15,484 bases of DNA, taken from an uncultured bacterium (GTDB lineage: Bacteria; Bacillota; Clostridia; Lachnospirales; Lachnospiraceae). The notes beneath the pieces were generated by a model. It was not told the origin of the DNA. It was given only the letters and a program-made list of their open reading frames with translations, and did no database searches. The stretch lies in assembly GCA_905216215.1 (NCBI GenBank), contig CAJMSZ010000049.1:1-15484 (forward strand). Direction: 5' to 3'. Shown piece by piece: positions 1 to 7,091 of this stretch (positions are counted from its first letter, which is position 1; every line of letters starts with the position of its first letter). Both the position numbers and the translations under genes were made by a program.

Positions 1-554
1 CAGGTTGTGACGGACGTCACGCTGACCAGCAGATTCGTGGTGCAGTAGTTCTGCCACACGGAACAGGTAAGAAGGTTCGTATCCTTGTATTTGCAAAGGA
101 CGCTAAAGCAGAAGAAGCTAAGGCAGCCGGAGCAGATTATGTGGGTGGAATGGAACTTATCGAAAAGATTCAGAAAGAGAACTGGTTTGAATTTGACGTT
201 GTAGTTGCTACTCCAGATATGATGGGTGTTGTTGGACGTATTGGTCGTGTACTTGGACCAAAAGGTTTAATGCCAAACCCAAAAGCTGGTACAGTAACAA
301 TGGACGTTACTAAAGCTGTAAATGATATCAAAGCTGGTAAGATTGAATACAGATTGGATAAGACAAACATCATCCATGTACCAGTTGGAAAAGCTTCTTT
401 CACTGAAGAACAGTTAGCGGACAACTTCCAGACGCTTATCGATGCAATCAACAAAGCAAGACCAGCAGCAGTTAAAGGTCAGTTCCTTAAGAGTGTAACT
501 CTTACATCTACAATGGGACCTGGCGTAAAGGTTAACCCGGTTAAATTGGGCTAA
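1..554 (+). CDS. rplA: 50S ribosomal protein L1, 5'-truncated by window start
   Basis: L1 is the 23S rRNA-binding protein of the mobile L1 stalk, which helps release deacylated tRNA from the E site. In many bacteria it also represses its own mRNA. The reading frame is open from base 3 (GCDGRHADQQIRG) to the TAA at 552-554, giving 183 visible residues. The usual length is about 230, so roughly the first 47 residues lie outside the window. The L1 signature GRIGRVLGPKGLMPNPKAGT and the ending TMGPGVKVNP are typical of the family. An internal ATG at 141 is not the start, because conserved L1 sequence continues in frame upstream of it. By known gene order rplK would lie just upstream. An intrinsic terminator follows 40 bases after the stop. 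Identification is essentially certain. Confidence 0.98.
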   Translation, partial: GCDGRHADQQIRGAVVLPHGTGKKVRILVFAKDAKAEEAKAAGADYVGGMELIEKIQKENWFEFDVVVATPDMMGVVGRIGRVLGPKGLMPNPKAGTVTMDVTKAVNDIKAGKIEYRLDKTNIIHVPVGKASFTEEQLADNFQTLIDAINKARPAAVKGQFLKSVTLTSTMGPGVKVNPVKLG

Positions 555-594
555 TCGGCTGAATTGCTTTATTGAAAATCGGCAATAGAATTTT

Positions 595-624
595 AATCCC
601 CGCAGGAATTCCTGTGGGGATTTT
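595..624 (+). terminator. Intrinsic terminator after rplA
   Basis: A 12-bp stem (595-606 with 611-622, one G-U pair) closes an AATT loop and runs into a short T4 tract (621-624). The perfect GC-rich core makes the hairpin strong, but the short T tract suggests that some transcription may read through into iadA. Confidence 0.82.
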
Positions 625-626
625 CG

Positions 627-632
627 TATAAT
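627..632 (+). promoter_or_regulatory. Possible -10 box for iadA
   Basis: A perfect TATAAT lies 37 bases upstream of the iadA ATG, right after the rplA terminator. No good -35 hexamer is seen at 16-18 bases upstream, where the terminator arm and loop sit, and there is no extended TG motif. A weaker pair, TTGCTT (564-569) and TAGAAT (586-591) with a 16-base spacer, is an alternative, but a transcript from it would start within the terminator. Treat as a candidate only. Confidence 0.35.
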
Positions 633-654
633 CAGAGTTTTGTGTTTAGGAAAA

Positions 655-662
655 CGAGGTGA
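655..662 (+). promoter_or_regulatory. Ribosome binding site fixing the iadA start
   Basis: GAGGTGA(T) is complementary to the 16S rRNA 3' end and lies about 7 bases before the ATG at 670. It excludes the in-frame ATG at 640, which has no such site. Confidence 0.8.
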
Positions 663-669
663 TAGAGAC

Positions 670-1815
670 ATGCTGTTAATTAAAAATGCAGAAGTTTATA
701 GTCCAAAATATATTGGAAAGAAAGATGTCCTAATCTGCAATGAAAAAATTATCGCGGTAGAAAATTCGATACCAGAGCTTCCGATTGCTTGTGAAGTGAT
801 GGACGGGGAAGGAATGAAACTGATACCGGGACTTATCGACCAGCATATTCATGTAACCGGAGGTGGTGGGGAAGGAAGCTTCCATACACGTACACCTGAA
901 TTGAATTTGTCGGAACTGATAGAAGGCGGGATTACCACGGTGGTTGGTCTTCTTGGTACAGATGGGATTACTAGAACGGTGGAGAATCTGTACGCAAAGA
1001 CTGCGGCTCTCAACGAAGAAGGTGTGACTGCTTATATGCTGACTGGGGCATATGATTACCCAAGCCCGACTATTATCGGGGAACCAGAGCGGGATATTAC
1101 ATTTATCAAAGAAATATTAGGAGTGAAACTGGCTATTTCTGATCACCGGGCGCCTAACGTTTCGGTACGTGAATTGATTCAACTGGCAAGTAAGACCCGT
1201 GTGGCGGGAATGCTCAGTGGGAAACCTGGAATCGTAACTCTTCATATGGGAGATTCTGATAAGAGACTGGAACCTGTATTTCAGGCACTGTCGGAAAGTG
1301 AGATTCCGGTTACAATTTTTCGACCGACTCATGTAAACCGTAATCCGGGACTTTTGAGAGAGGCGTTTACATATCTGGACATGGGCGGATATATTGACCT
1401 TACCTGCATGCCGAACTCCGAACTGGCACCGGGCGCATGCGTGAAAAAAGCAATAGAACGGGGGCTTCCTACGGAACATATCACCATCAGCTCGGATGGA
1501 CATGGAAGCTGGTCCAATTATGGAGAAGATGGCAGGCTTCTGGAAATTGGAGTATCAGGGGTGGATGCTCTGTGGAAAGAGCTTGTGAATATGGTGAACA
1601 AACAGGGATTTGCTTTAGAAGAAGCACTTCCGTATATGACGGAAAATGTGGCAGAAGCACTTGGGCTTTCTGGAAAGAAAGGAAGCATATCAGCAGAAGC
1701 TGATGCGGATTTACTTTTGATAGATGCGGATATGAATTTACAGAGTGTGATTGCCAGAGGCGTGGTATTCATGAATTGTGGAACGATCATCAAAAAAGGG
1801 ACTTATGAGAAATAA
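670..1815 (+). CDS. iadA: Isoaspartyl dipeptidase (beta-aspartyl peptidase), amidohydrolase superfamily
   Basis: Predicted to hydrolyse beta-aspartyl (isoaspartyl) dipeptides, which arise from damaged Asp/Asn residues or cyanophycin-like material. It is a cytosolic binuclear-metal enzyme of 381 residues; E. coli IadA has about 390. Visible active-site residues are H59 and H61 (DQHIH), the carboxylated-lysine candidate K153 (GVKLAISDHR), H192 (LHMGDS), H221 (PTHVNRN) and D276 (SSDGHGS). Each is offset by nine from the E. coli ligands as I recall them (H68, H70, K162, H201, H230, D285). Substrate-binding E68, Y128, R160 and R224 also seem kept, so the enzyme should be active. Codon use looks a little less biased than in the adjacent ribosomal genes. 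It stands alone between the rplA terminator and the L10 promoter, with no terminator of its own, so its transcript may run into the L10 leader. No functional link to the neighbours is evident. Confidence 0.93.
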   Translation: MLLIKNAEVYSPKYIGKKDVLICNEKIIAVENSIPELPIACEVMDGEGMKLIPGLIDQHIHVTGGGGEGSFHTRTPELNLSELIEGGITTVVGLLGTDGITRTVENLYAKTAALNEEGVTAYMLTGAYDYPSPTIIGEPERDITFIKEILGVKLAISDHRAPNVSVRELIQLASKTRVAGMLSGKPGIVTLHMGDSDKRLEPVFQALSESEIPVTIFRPTHVNRNPGLLREAFTYLDMGGYIDLTCMPNSELAPGACVKKAIERGLPTEHITISSDGHGSWSNYGEDGRLLEIGVSGVDALWKELVNMVNKQGFALEEALPYMTENVAEALGLSGKKGSISAEADADLLLIDADMNLQSVIARGVVFMNCGTIIKKGTYEK

Positions 1816-1850
1816 GCCGAAAAATATTTGCGAAAAATGAATAAAAAATG

Positions 1851-1879
1851 TTGACAAAGCAAATACACGATGCTATTAT
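1851..1879 (+). promoter_or_regulatory. Strong sigma-A-type promoter of rplJ-rplL
   Basis: TTGACA (1851-1856), a 17-base spacer and TATTAT (1874-1879) form a near-consensus promoter. A-tracts at 1820-1824, 1833-1837 and 1843-1848, spaced about one helical turn apart, could act as an UP element. The start of transcription would be near 1886, just before the conserved L10 leader. Confidence 0.85.
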
Positions 1880-1885
1880 ATTACG

Positions 1886-2002
1886 GTAGCTGCCGAAGAC
1901 AGTAGGTGCCGTAAGGCATAAGGATGAAAACGCCTACCGAGGAATGCAAGATTCATATGATTGAACTTACACCTCTATGTCTTACGGATATAGAGGTTTT
2001 TT
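1886..2002 (+). promoter_or_regulatory. L10 ribosomal leader RNA with attenuator
   Basis: This 5' untranslated RNA matches the L10 leader family: GCCGAAGACAGTAGGTG, a small GCC..GGC hairpin, AAGGATGAAAACGCCTACC. A 7-bp stem pairs 1902-1908 with 1931-1937 and encloses 1909-1930. A second hairpin, 1948-1955 with 1962-1968 (one bulged base), follows, and then the terminator hairpin. In the known family, the L10(L12)n complex binds the leader and promotes termination, so excess stalk protein lowers rplJ-rplL expression. A 12-bp complement between 1909-1920 and 1976-1987 looks like the competing antiterminator. Family identity is recognised from memory of the conserved motif; the antiterminator is read from the sequence. 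Confidence 0.9.
1971..2002 (+). terminator. L10-leader attenuator terminator
   Basis: An 11-bp stem (1971-1981 with 1987-1997, one G-U pair) with a 5-base loop is followed by a T6 run (1997-2002). It lies inside the leader, 55 bases before the rplJ start, so it acts as a conditional terminator rather than an operon end. Confidence 0.9.
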
Positions 2003-2040
2003 AGACCATATTTCCTTGTGGCAGTAGAGAAAATAATACA

Positions 2041-2046
2041 AGGAGG
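2041..2046 (+). promoter_or_regulatory. Ribosome binding site deciding the GTG start of rplJ
   Basis: A perfect AGGAGG lies 10 bases before GTG 2057. It falls inside the longer in-frame reading from GTG 2018 and so argues against that upstream start. Confidence 0.88.
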
Positions 2047-2056
2047 AGACAGATTC

Positions 2057-2563
2057 GTGGCAAAAGTTGAATTAAAACAACCAGTTGTACAGGCAATCGT
2101 AGAAGATATCAAAGACGCACAGTCAGCAGTTTTAGTTAACTACTGTGGATTAACTGTAGCAGAAGACACAGAACTTCGTAAGCAGTTAAGAGAAGCTGGT
2201 GTTATCTACAAAGTTTGTAAGAACACAATGATGAAAAGAGCTTTCGAAGGAACTGACTTTGCACAGTTGGATGAATTCCTTGAAGGACCAAGCGCTATCG
2301 CAATTTCTAAGGATGATGCAACAGCACCGGCAAGAATCATTTGCAAGTTTGCTAAAGATGCAAAAGCTCTTGAAGTGAAAGCAGGTATTGTTGAAGGAAC
2401 ATTCTACGATCAGAAAGCAGTAGAAGAACTTTCAAGCATTCCATCAAAAGAAGTACTGTTATCCAAATTACTTGGAAGCTTACAGTCACCTATTACCAAT
2501 CTTGCCCGTGTACTTAATCAGATCGCTGAAAAGGACGGAGAAGAAGCACCAGCAGCTGAATAA
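2057..2563 (+). CDS. rplJ: 50S ribosomal protein L10 (stalk base), GTG start
   Basis: L10 anchors the multiple L12 dimers to 23S rRNA at the GTPase-associated centre and is the probable ligand of the leader upstream. The product is 168 residues, normal for L10. The N-terminal rRNA-binding domain covers about residues 1-100, with the family pattern AQSAVLVNYCGLT and TELRKQLREAGV. The C-terminal helix (about 140-165, SPITNLARVLNQIAEK) binds L12, and an acidic EEAPAAE tail ends the protein. GTG 2057 is chosen because MAKVELKQP is the usual L10 N-terminus and AGGAGG lies 10 bases upstream. The GTG at 2018 would add 13 non-conserved residues. It is followed after 53 bases by rplL, with no terminator between them, so the two are co-transcribed. 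Confidence 0.97.
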   Translation: MAKVELKQPVVQAIVEDIKDAQSAVLVNYCGLTVAEDTELRKQLREAGVIYKVCKNTMMKRAFEGTDFAQLDEFLEGPSAIAISKDDATAPARIICKFAKDAKALEVKAGIVEGTFYDQKAVEELSSIPSKEVLLSKLLGSLQSPITNLARVLNQIAEKDGEEAPAAE

Positions 2564-2616
2564 TCAGTTTGTTGGATATATGAATCAGACAATAACATTT
2601 AATGGAGGAAAATAAA

Positions 2617-2988
2617 ATGGCAAAATTAACAACAGCAGAATTTATTGAAGCTATCAAAGAATTATCTGTATTAGAATTAAACGATTTAGTTAAAGCATGT
2701 GAAGAAGAATTTGGTGTATCTGCAGCAGCAGGTGTTGTAGTTGCAGCAGCAGGCCCTGCAGAAGCAGCAGCAGAAAAAGATGAATTTGATGTAGAATTAA
2801 CAGCAGCAGGTGCATCTAAAGTTAAAGTTATCAAGATCGTTCGTGAAATCACAGGTCTTGGACTGAAAGAAGCTAAAGAAGTAGTAGACGGAGCTCCAAA
2901 AGTAATCAAAGAAGCTGCATCTAAAGCTGAAGCTGAAGAAATCAAAGCTAAACTTGAAGCTGAAGGCGCATCAGTTACTCTTAAGTAA
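2617..2988 (+). CDS. rplL: 50S ribosomal protein L7/L12
   Basis: L12 forms the flexible stalk dimers that recruit and activate translational GTPases, including the EF-G encoded at the far end of this window. The 123-residue protein is of normal size. It has an N-terminal dimerisation/L10-binding helical domain (about 1-32), an Ala/Gly/Val-rich flexible hinge (about 34-53) and the compact C-terminal factor-binding domain (from about 56), which carries KVKVIKIVREITGLGLKEAK. GGAGG at 2604-2608, 8 bases before ATG 2617, fixes the start; an ATG at 2602 overlaps this site and is rejected. It shares the L10 promoter. Stoichiometric excess of L12 over L10 is usual and may depend on translation strength, since both genes are on one mRNA. 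Confidence 0.98.
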   Translation: MAKLTTAEFIEAIKELSVLELNDLVKACEEEFGVSAAAGVVVAAAGPAEAAAEKDEFDVELTAAGASKVKVIKIVREITGLGLKEAKEVVDGAPKVIKEAASKAEAEEIKAKLEAEGASVTLK

Positions 2989-3015
2989 TCTGGCCTTTTC
3001 AGGGAATGAACATTC

Positions 3016-3047
3016 AGACCGCACAGGCGTTGACTGTGCGGTCTTTT
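3016..3047 (+). terminator. Terminator or partial terminator between rplL and rpoB
   Basis: A perfect 11-bp stem (3016-3026 with 3034-3044) with a 7-base loop is followed by T4 (3044-3047). The stem is strong and the T run short. In E. coli the rplL-rpoB spacer also holds a partial terminator that lowers polymerase-subunit output relative to ribosomal proteins; the same role is inferred here. Confidence 0.85.
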
Positions 3048-3081
3048 GCATTAAAAAAACCATAACCAGTCAAAAAAATAG

Positions 3082-3111
3082 TTGACAAGCACATTGTTGA
3101 TATGCTATATT
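3082..3111 (+). promoter_or_regulatory. Promoter of rpoB-rpoC
   Basis: TTGACA (3082-3087) and TATATT (3106-3111) are separated by 18 bases (17 if CTATAT is taken). Two A7 tracts at 3053-3059 and 3072-3078 lie upstream. It sits just after the rplL terminator and would give rpoBC its own transcription, starting near 3118. Confidence 0.8.
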
Positions 3112-3118
3112 TAAAAAT

Positions 3119-3180
3119 GCACTATTGTGGAAAAATATGCCATTAGTGCGCCCTAATATACTAGGCGGAAAATATCCGAA
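3119..3180 (+). other. Structured 5' untranslated region of rpoB
   Basis: The roughly 90-base leader between the promoter and rpoB can fold into consecutive hairpins: GCACTA (3119-3124) with TAGTGC (3144-3149), then CGCC(C)TA (3149-3155) with TAGGCG (3162-3167), and a small CGGA/TCCG hairpin (3166-3169 with 3174-3177). Neighbouring stems share a base or two, so they may compete. No T-run follows, so it is not a terminator. I do not recognise a known RNA family. Confidence 0.45.
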
Positions 3181-3208
3181 AATTTATTATATAAGGAGTG
3201 AAACGTCA

Positions 3209-6200
3209 ATGGAGAAAAACAGAATTCGTCCCATCACAAACGGAAAAAGCATGCGTATGAGTTATTCCAGACAAAAAGAAGTACTCCAAATGCCTAATTT
3301 AATTGAAGTTCAGAAAGATTCCTATAAGTGGTTTCTGGAAGAAGGATTAAAGGAAGTATTTGAAGATATTTCTCCGATTACTGATTACAGTGGTCATCTG
3401 AGCCTGGAATTAGTAGATTTCACATTATGCGAAGATGAAGTGAAGTACTCAATCGAAGAATGCAAAGAGCGTGATGCAACTTATGCAGCACCTTTGAAAG
3501 TAAAGGTAAGACTTTACAATAAAGAAACTGATGAAATTAATGAGCATGAAATCTTCATGGGAGATTTGCCGTTAATGACAAAGACAGGTACTTTTGTTAT
3601 CAACGGTGCAGAACGTGTTATCGTAAGTCAGTTGGTTCGTTCACCTGGCATTTATTACGGAATTGCACATGACAAGCTTGGTAAAAAGTTGTATTCCAGC
3701 ACGGTAATTCCTAACCGTGGTGCATGGCTTGAATATGAGACGGATTCAAATGACGTTTTCTATGTACGTGTAGACAGAACGAGAAAGGTGCCGATTACTG
3801 TGCTGATTCGTGCACTTGGCATTGGAACAAATGCAGAGATTCTTGAGATGTTTGGAGAAGAACCAAAGATTCTCGGAAGCTTTACAAAGGATACTGCAGA
3901 GAATTATCAGGAAGGTCTTCTTGAACTGTATAAGAAGATACGTCCGGGTGAGCCTCTTGCAGTAGACAGTGCAGAAAGCTTGATTACAAGCATGTTCTTT
4001 GATCCAAGACGTTATGATCTGGCTAAAGTTGGCCGCTATAAATTTAATAAAAAGCTTCTTCTGAAAAACAGAATTTCGGGACAGATTCTGGCAGAAGATG
4101 TTGTAAGTGCAATTACAGGTGAAGTAATTGCAGAAGCAGGAACAGAAGTTACAAGAGAAATCGCGGATACAATCCAGAATGCAGCAGTACCATATGTATG
4201 GATTGCAAGGGAAGAAGGAGAGCGCAATATTAAAGTGCTTTCTAACATGATGGTGAATCTTGAAACTATCGTTGATGTAAATGCCAAAGAGCTTGGTGTT
4301 ACGGAATTAGTTTATTATCCTGTACTGAAAGACCTCTTAGAGGAGACCGCAGGAGATATTGATGAATTAAAAGAAGCAATTCACAAGCATATTTCTGACT
4401 TGATTCCAAAGCACATTACCAAGGAAGATATCTTTGCTTCTATTAACTATAACATGCATTTGGAATATGGAATGGGTAATGATGATGATATCGACCATTT
4501 AGGAAACAGACGTATCCGTGCGGTAGGAGAATTGCTCCAGAATCAGTACAGAATCGGTCTGTCAAGACTGGAAAGAGTTGTTCGTGAGAGAATGACAACG
4601 CAGGATTTGGAAGGTATTTCGCCTCAGTCGTTGATTAATATTAAGCCGGTAACTGCAGCGGTGAAAGAATTCTTCGGTTCTTCCCAGTTGTCGCAGTTCA
4701 TGGATCAGAACAACCCACTTGGTGAGCTGACTCATAAGAGACGTCTGTCTGCTCTTGGACCTGGTGGTCTGTCAAGAGACCGTGCAGGTTTCGAGGTTCG
4801 AGATGTTCACTACTCCCATTATGGAAGAATGTGTCCTATCGAGACACCTGAAGGACCAAACATTGGTTTGATCAACTCTCTTGCAAGCTATGCGAGAATT
4901 AATGAATATGGATTTATCGAAGCTCCTTATCGTAAGATTGATAAGACAGATCCGAAGAATCCGGTTGTAACAGATGAAGTAGTATATATGACTGCTGACG
5001 AAGAAGATAACTACCATGTAGCACAGGCCAACGAACAGTTGGATGAAGACGGACATTTCGTTCGTAAGAATGTATCTGGTCGTTTCCGTGATGAGACACA
5101 GGAATACGAAAGAAGAATGTTCGATTACATGGACGTTTCTCCTAAGATGGTATTTTCAGTTGCTACAGCGCTGATTCCTTTCCTGGAAAACGATGATGCG
5201 AACCGTGCCCTTATGGGTTCTAACATGCAGCGTCAGGCAGTGCCTCTTCTTGTGACAGAAGCACCTGTAGTCGGAACCGGTATGGAAGTGAAGTCTGCGG
5301 TTGACTCTGGAGTATGCATTGTGGCAGAACAGGGCGGTATCGTAGAACGCGCAACAGCAAATGAAATCACAATCCGTCAGGATGATACAACAAAGAAGAC
5401 TTATAAATTAACAAAATTCCTCCGCAGTAACCAGAGTAACTGCTACAATCAGAGAACGATTGTAGTAAAGGGAGAACGTGTGGAGGCCGGACAGGTAATC
5501 GCAGATGGTCCATCTACTTACAATGGTGAGATGGCTCTTGGAAAGAACCCTCTGATTGGTTTCATGACCTGGGAAGGTTACAACTACGAGGATGCCGTAC
5601 TTCTGAGTGAAAGACTTGTTCAGGATGATGTATATACATCTGTTCATATTGAAGAATATGAAGCAGAGGCACGTGACACAAAGCTGGGACCAGAAGAAAT
5701 CACACGTGATATTCCTGGTGTCGGTGACGATGCATTGAAAGATTTGGATGACAGAGGTATCATTCGTATCGGTGCTGAGGTTCGCGCGGGAGACATTCTT
5801 GTTGGTAAGGTTACTCCGAAGGGAGAAACAGAGCTGACGGCAGAGGAAAGACTTCTCCGTGCAATCTTTGGTGAAAAAGCCCGTGAAGTAAGAGATACTT
5901 CTCTGAAAGTACCTCATGGAGAATATGGTATCGTAGTAGATGCCAAGGTGTTTACAAGACAGAATGGTGATGAACTTTCACCTGGTGTCAATCAGGCAGT
6001 CCGTATTTACATTGCACAGAAGAGAAAGATTTCTGTTGGTGATAAGATGGCCGGACGTCATGGTAACAAGGGTGTAGTTTCCCGTGTACTTCCGGTAGAA
6101 GATATGCCATTCCTTCCTAACGGACGTCCCCTTGATATTGTGTTGAACCCATTGGGTGTACCTTCACGTATGAATATCGGACAGGTATTGGAAATCCATC

Positions 6201-7078
6201 TGAGTCTTGCTGCAAAAGCACTTGGATTTAACATTTCCACACCAGTCTTTGATGGCGCGAACGAAGTAGATATTATGGATACTCTGGACCTTGCAAATGA
6301 TTATGTAAATCTTTCATGGGAAGAGTTTGAAGCAAAACATAAAGAAGAACTTCTTCCAGAAGTAATAGATTACCTTTATGAAAACAGAGATCACAGAGAA
6401 CTCTGGAAAGGCGTTCCAATTTCCCGTGACGGTAAAGTAAGACTGCGTGACGGACGTACCGGAGAATATTTCGATGGCCCGGTAACGATTGGACACATGC
6501 ATTATCTGAAGCTGCATCACTTGGTAGATGATAAGATCCATGCACGTTCAACTGGTCCTTACTCATTGGTTACACAGCAGCCACTTGGTGGTAAAGCGCA
6601 GTTCGGTGGACAGCGTTTTGGAGAAATGGAGGTATGGGCGCTGGAAGCTTATGGTGCATCTTATACACTTCAGGAAATCCTTACTGTCAAATCCGATGAC
6701 GTTGTAGGACGTGTGAAGACATACGAAGCTATCATCAAAGGTGAAAATATTCCTGAACCAGGTATTCCAGAATCCTTCAAGGTACTTTTGAAAGAACTTC
6801 AGTCTCTTGGTCTTGATGTAAGAGTGCTCCGTGATGATAATACAGAAGTGCAGATTATGGAAAGCGTTGATTATGGCGATACCAATCTGAATCATATTAT
6901 CGAAGGCGACAGACGTTACAACCGTGAGGAGGAAGATTACGGAAAACATGGATACAGCAAACAGGAATTCCAGGGTGAAGAACTGGTTGATGTAGAGGAA
7001 GAAGAAAGCGAAGAAGACGCCGAGTTCGAATCATTTGATGACGAATACGACGATTTTGATGATATGGACTTAGAATAG
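3209..7078 (+). CDS. rpoB: RNA polymerase beta subunit
   Basis: Beta forms one pincer and half of the active site of core RNA polymerase. The product is 1289 residues, longer than the roughly 1193 of B. subtilis. The rifampicin pocket SSQLSQFMDQNNP..THKRRLSALGPGG is wild type, with Q496, D499, H509 and S514 equivalent to E. coli Q513, D516, H526 and S531, so sensitivity is expected. Conserved blocks such as GRHGNKGV, LNPLGVPSRMNIGQ, HARSTGPYS and GGKAQFGGQRFGEMEVWALEA are intact. Extra length includes about 40 residues in the segment between F1014 and D1081 and an acidic tail (21 D/E in the last 33 residues). ATG 3209 is chosen for the AGGAG 10 bases upstream and the MEKNRIRP start. An in-frame reading back to TTG 3125 would begin only a few bases after the expected transcription start and is not conserved. 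rpoC follows after 13 bases. Confidence 0.99.
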   Translation: MEKNRIRPITNGKSMRMSYSRQKEVLQMPNLIEVQKDSYKWFLEEGLKEVFEDISPITDYSGHLSLELVDFTLCEDEVKYSIEECKERDATYAAPLKVKVRLYNKETDEINEHEIFMGDLPLMTKTGTFVINGAERVIVSQLVRSPGIYYGIAHDKLGKKLYSSTVIPNRGAWLEYETDSNDVFYVRVDRTRKVPITVLIRALGIGTNAEILEMFGEEPKILGSFTKDTAENYQEGLLELYKKIRPGEPLAVDSAESLITSMFFDPRRYDLAKVGRYKFNKKLLLKNRISGQILAEDVVSAITGEVIAEAGTEVTREIADTIQNAAVPYVWIAREEGERNIKVLSNMMVNLETIVDVNAKELGVTELVYYPVLKDLLEETAGDIDELKEAIHKHISDLIPKHITKEDIFASINYNMHLEYGMGNDDDIDHLGNRRIRAVGELLQNQYRIGLSRLERVVRERMTTQDLEGISPQSLINIKPVTAAVKEFFGSSQLSQFMDQNNPLGELTHKRRLSALGPGGLSRDRAGFEVRDVHYSHYGRMCPIETPEGPNIGLINSLASYARINEYGFIEAPYRKIDKTDPKNPVVTDEVVYMTADEEDNYHVAQANEQLDEDGHFVRKNVSGRFRDETQEYERRMFDYMDVSPKMVFSVATALIPFLENDDANRALMGSNMQRQAVPLLVTEAPVVGTGMEVKSAVDSGVCIVAEQGGIVERATANEITIRQDDTTKKTYKLTKFLRSNQSNCYNQRTIVVKGERVEAGQVIADGPSTYNGEMALGKNPLIGFMTWEGYNYEDAVLLSERLVQDDVYTSVHIEEYEAEARDTKLGPEEITRDIPGVGDDALKDLDDRGIIRIGAEVRAGDILVGKVTPKGETELTAEERLLRAIFGEKAREVRDTSLKVPHGEYGIVVDAKVFTRQNGDELSPGVNQAVRIYIAQKRKISVGDKMAGRHGNKGVVSRVLPVEDMPFLPNGRPLDIVLNPLGVPSRMNIGQVLEIHLSLAAKALGFNISTPVFDGANEVDIMDTLDLANDYVNLSWEEFEAKHKEELLPEVIDYLYENRDHRELWKGVPISRDGKVRLRDGRTGEYFDGPVTIGHMHYLKLHHLVDDKIHARSTGPYSLVTQQPLGGKAQFGGQRFGEMEVWALEAYGASYTLQEILTVKSDDVVGRVKTYEAIIKGENIPEPGIPESFKVLLKELQSLGLDVRVLRDDNTEVQIMESVDYGDTNLNHIIEGDRRYNREEEDYGKHGYSKQEFQGEELVDVEEEESEEDAEFESFDDEYDDFDDMDLE

Positions 7079-7091
7079 GGAGGATGCCGAT

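Noticed and set aside
2514..2945. 143-codon minus-strand frame over rplL
   Set aside because: Its Ala/Ser-rich sequence is the complement of the rplL alanine-rich hinge; an artefact of codon bias.
3125..3208. In-frame N-terminal extension of rpoB from TTG 3125
   Set aside because: It would begin only a few bases after the predicted transcription start, has no ribosome binding site, and the added residues are not part of RpoB; AGGAG before ATG 3209 fits.
5408..5917. 169-codon open frame on the minus strand inside rpoB
   Set aside because: Cysteine- and serine-rich composition typical of antisense shadow of a conserved gene; no ribosome binding site or domain recognised.
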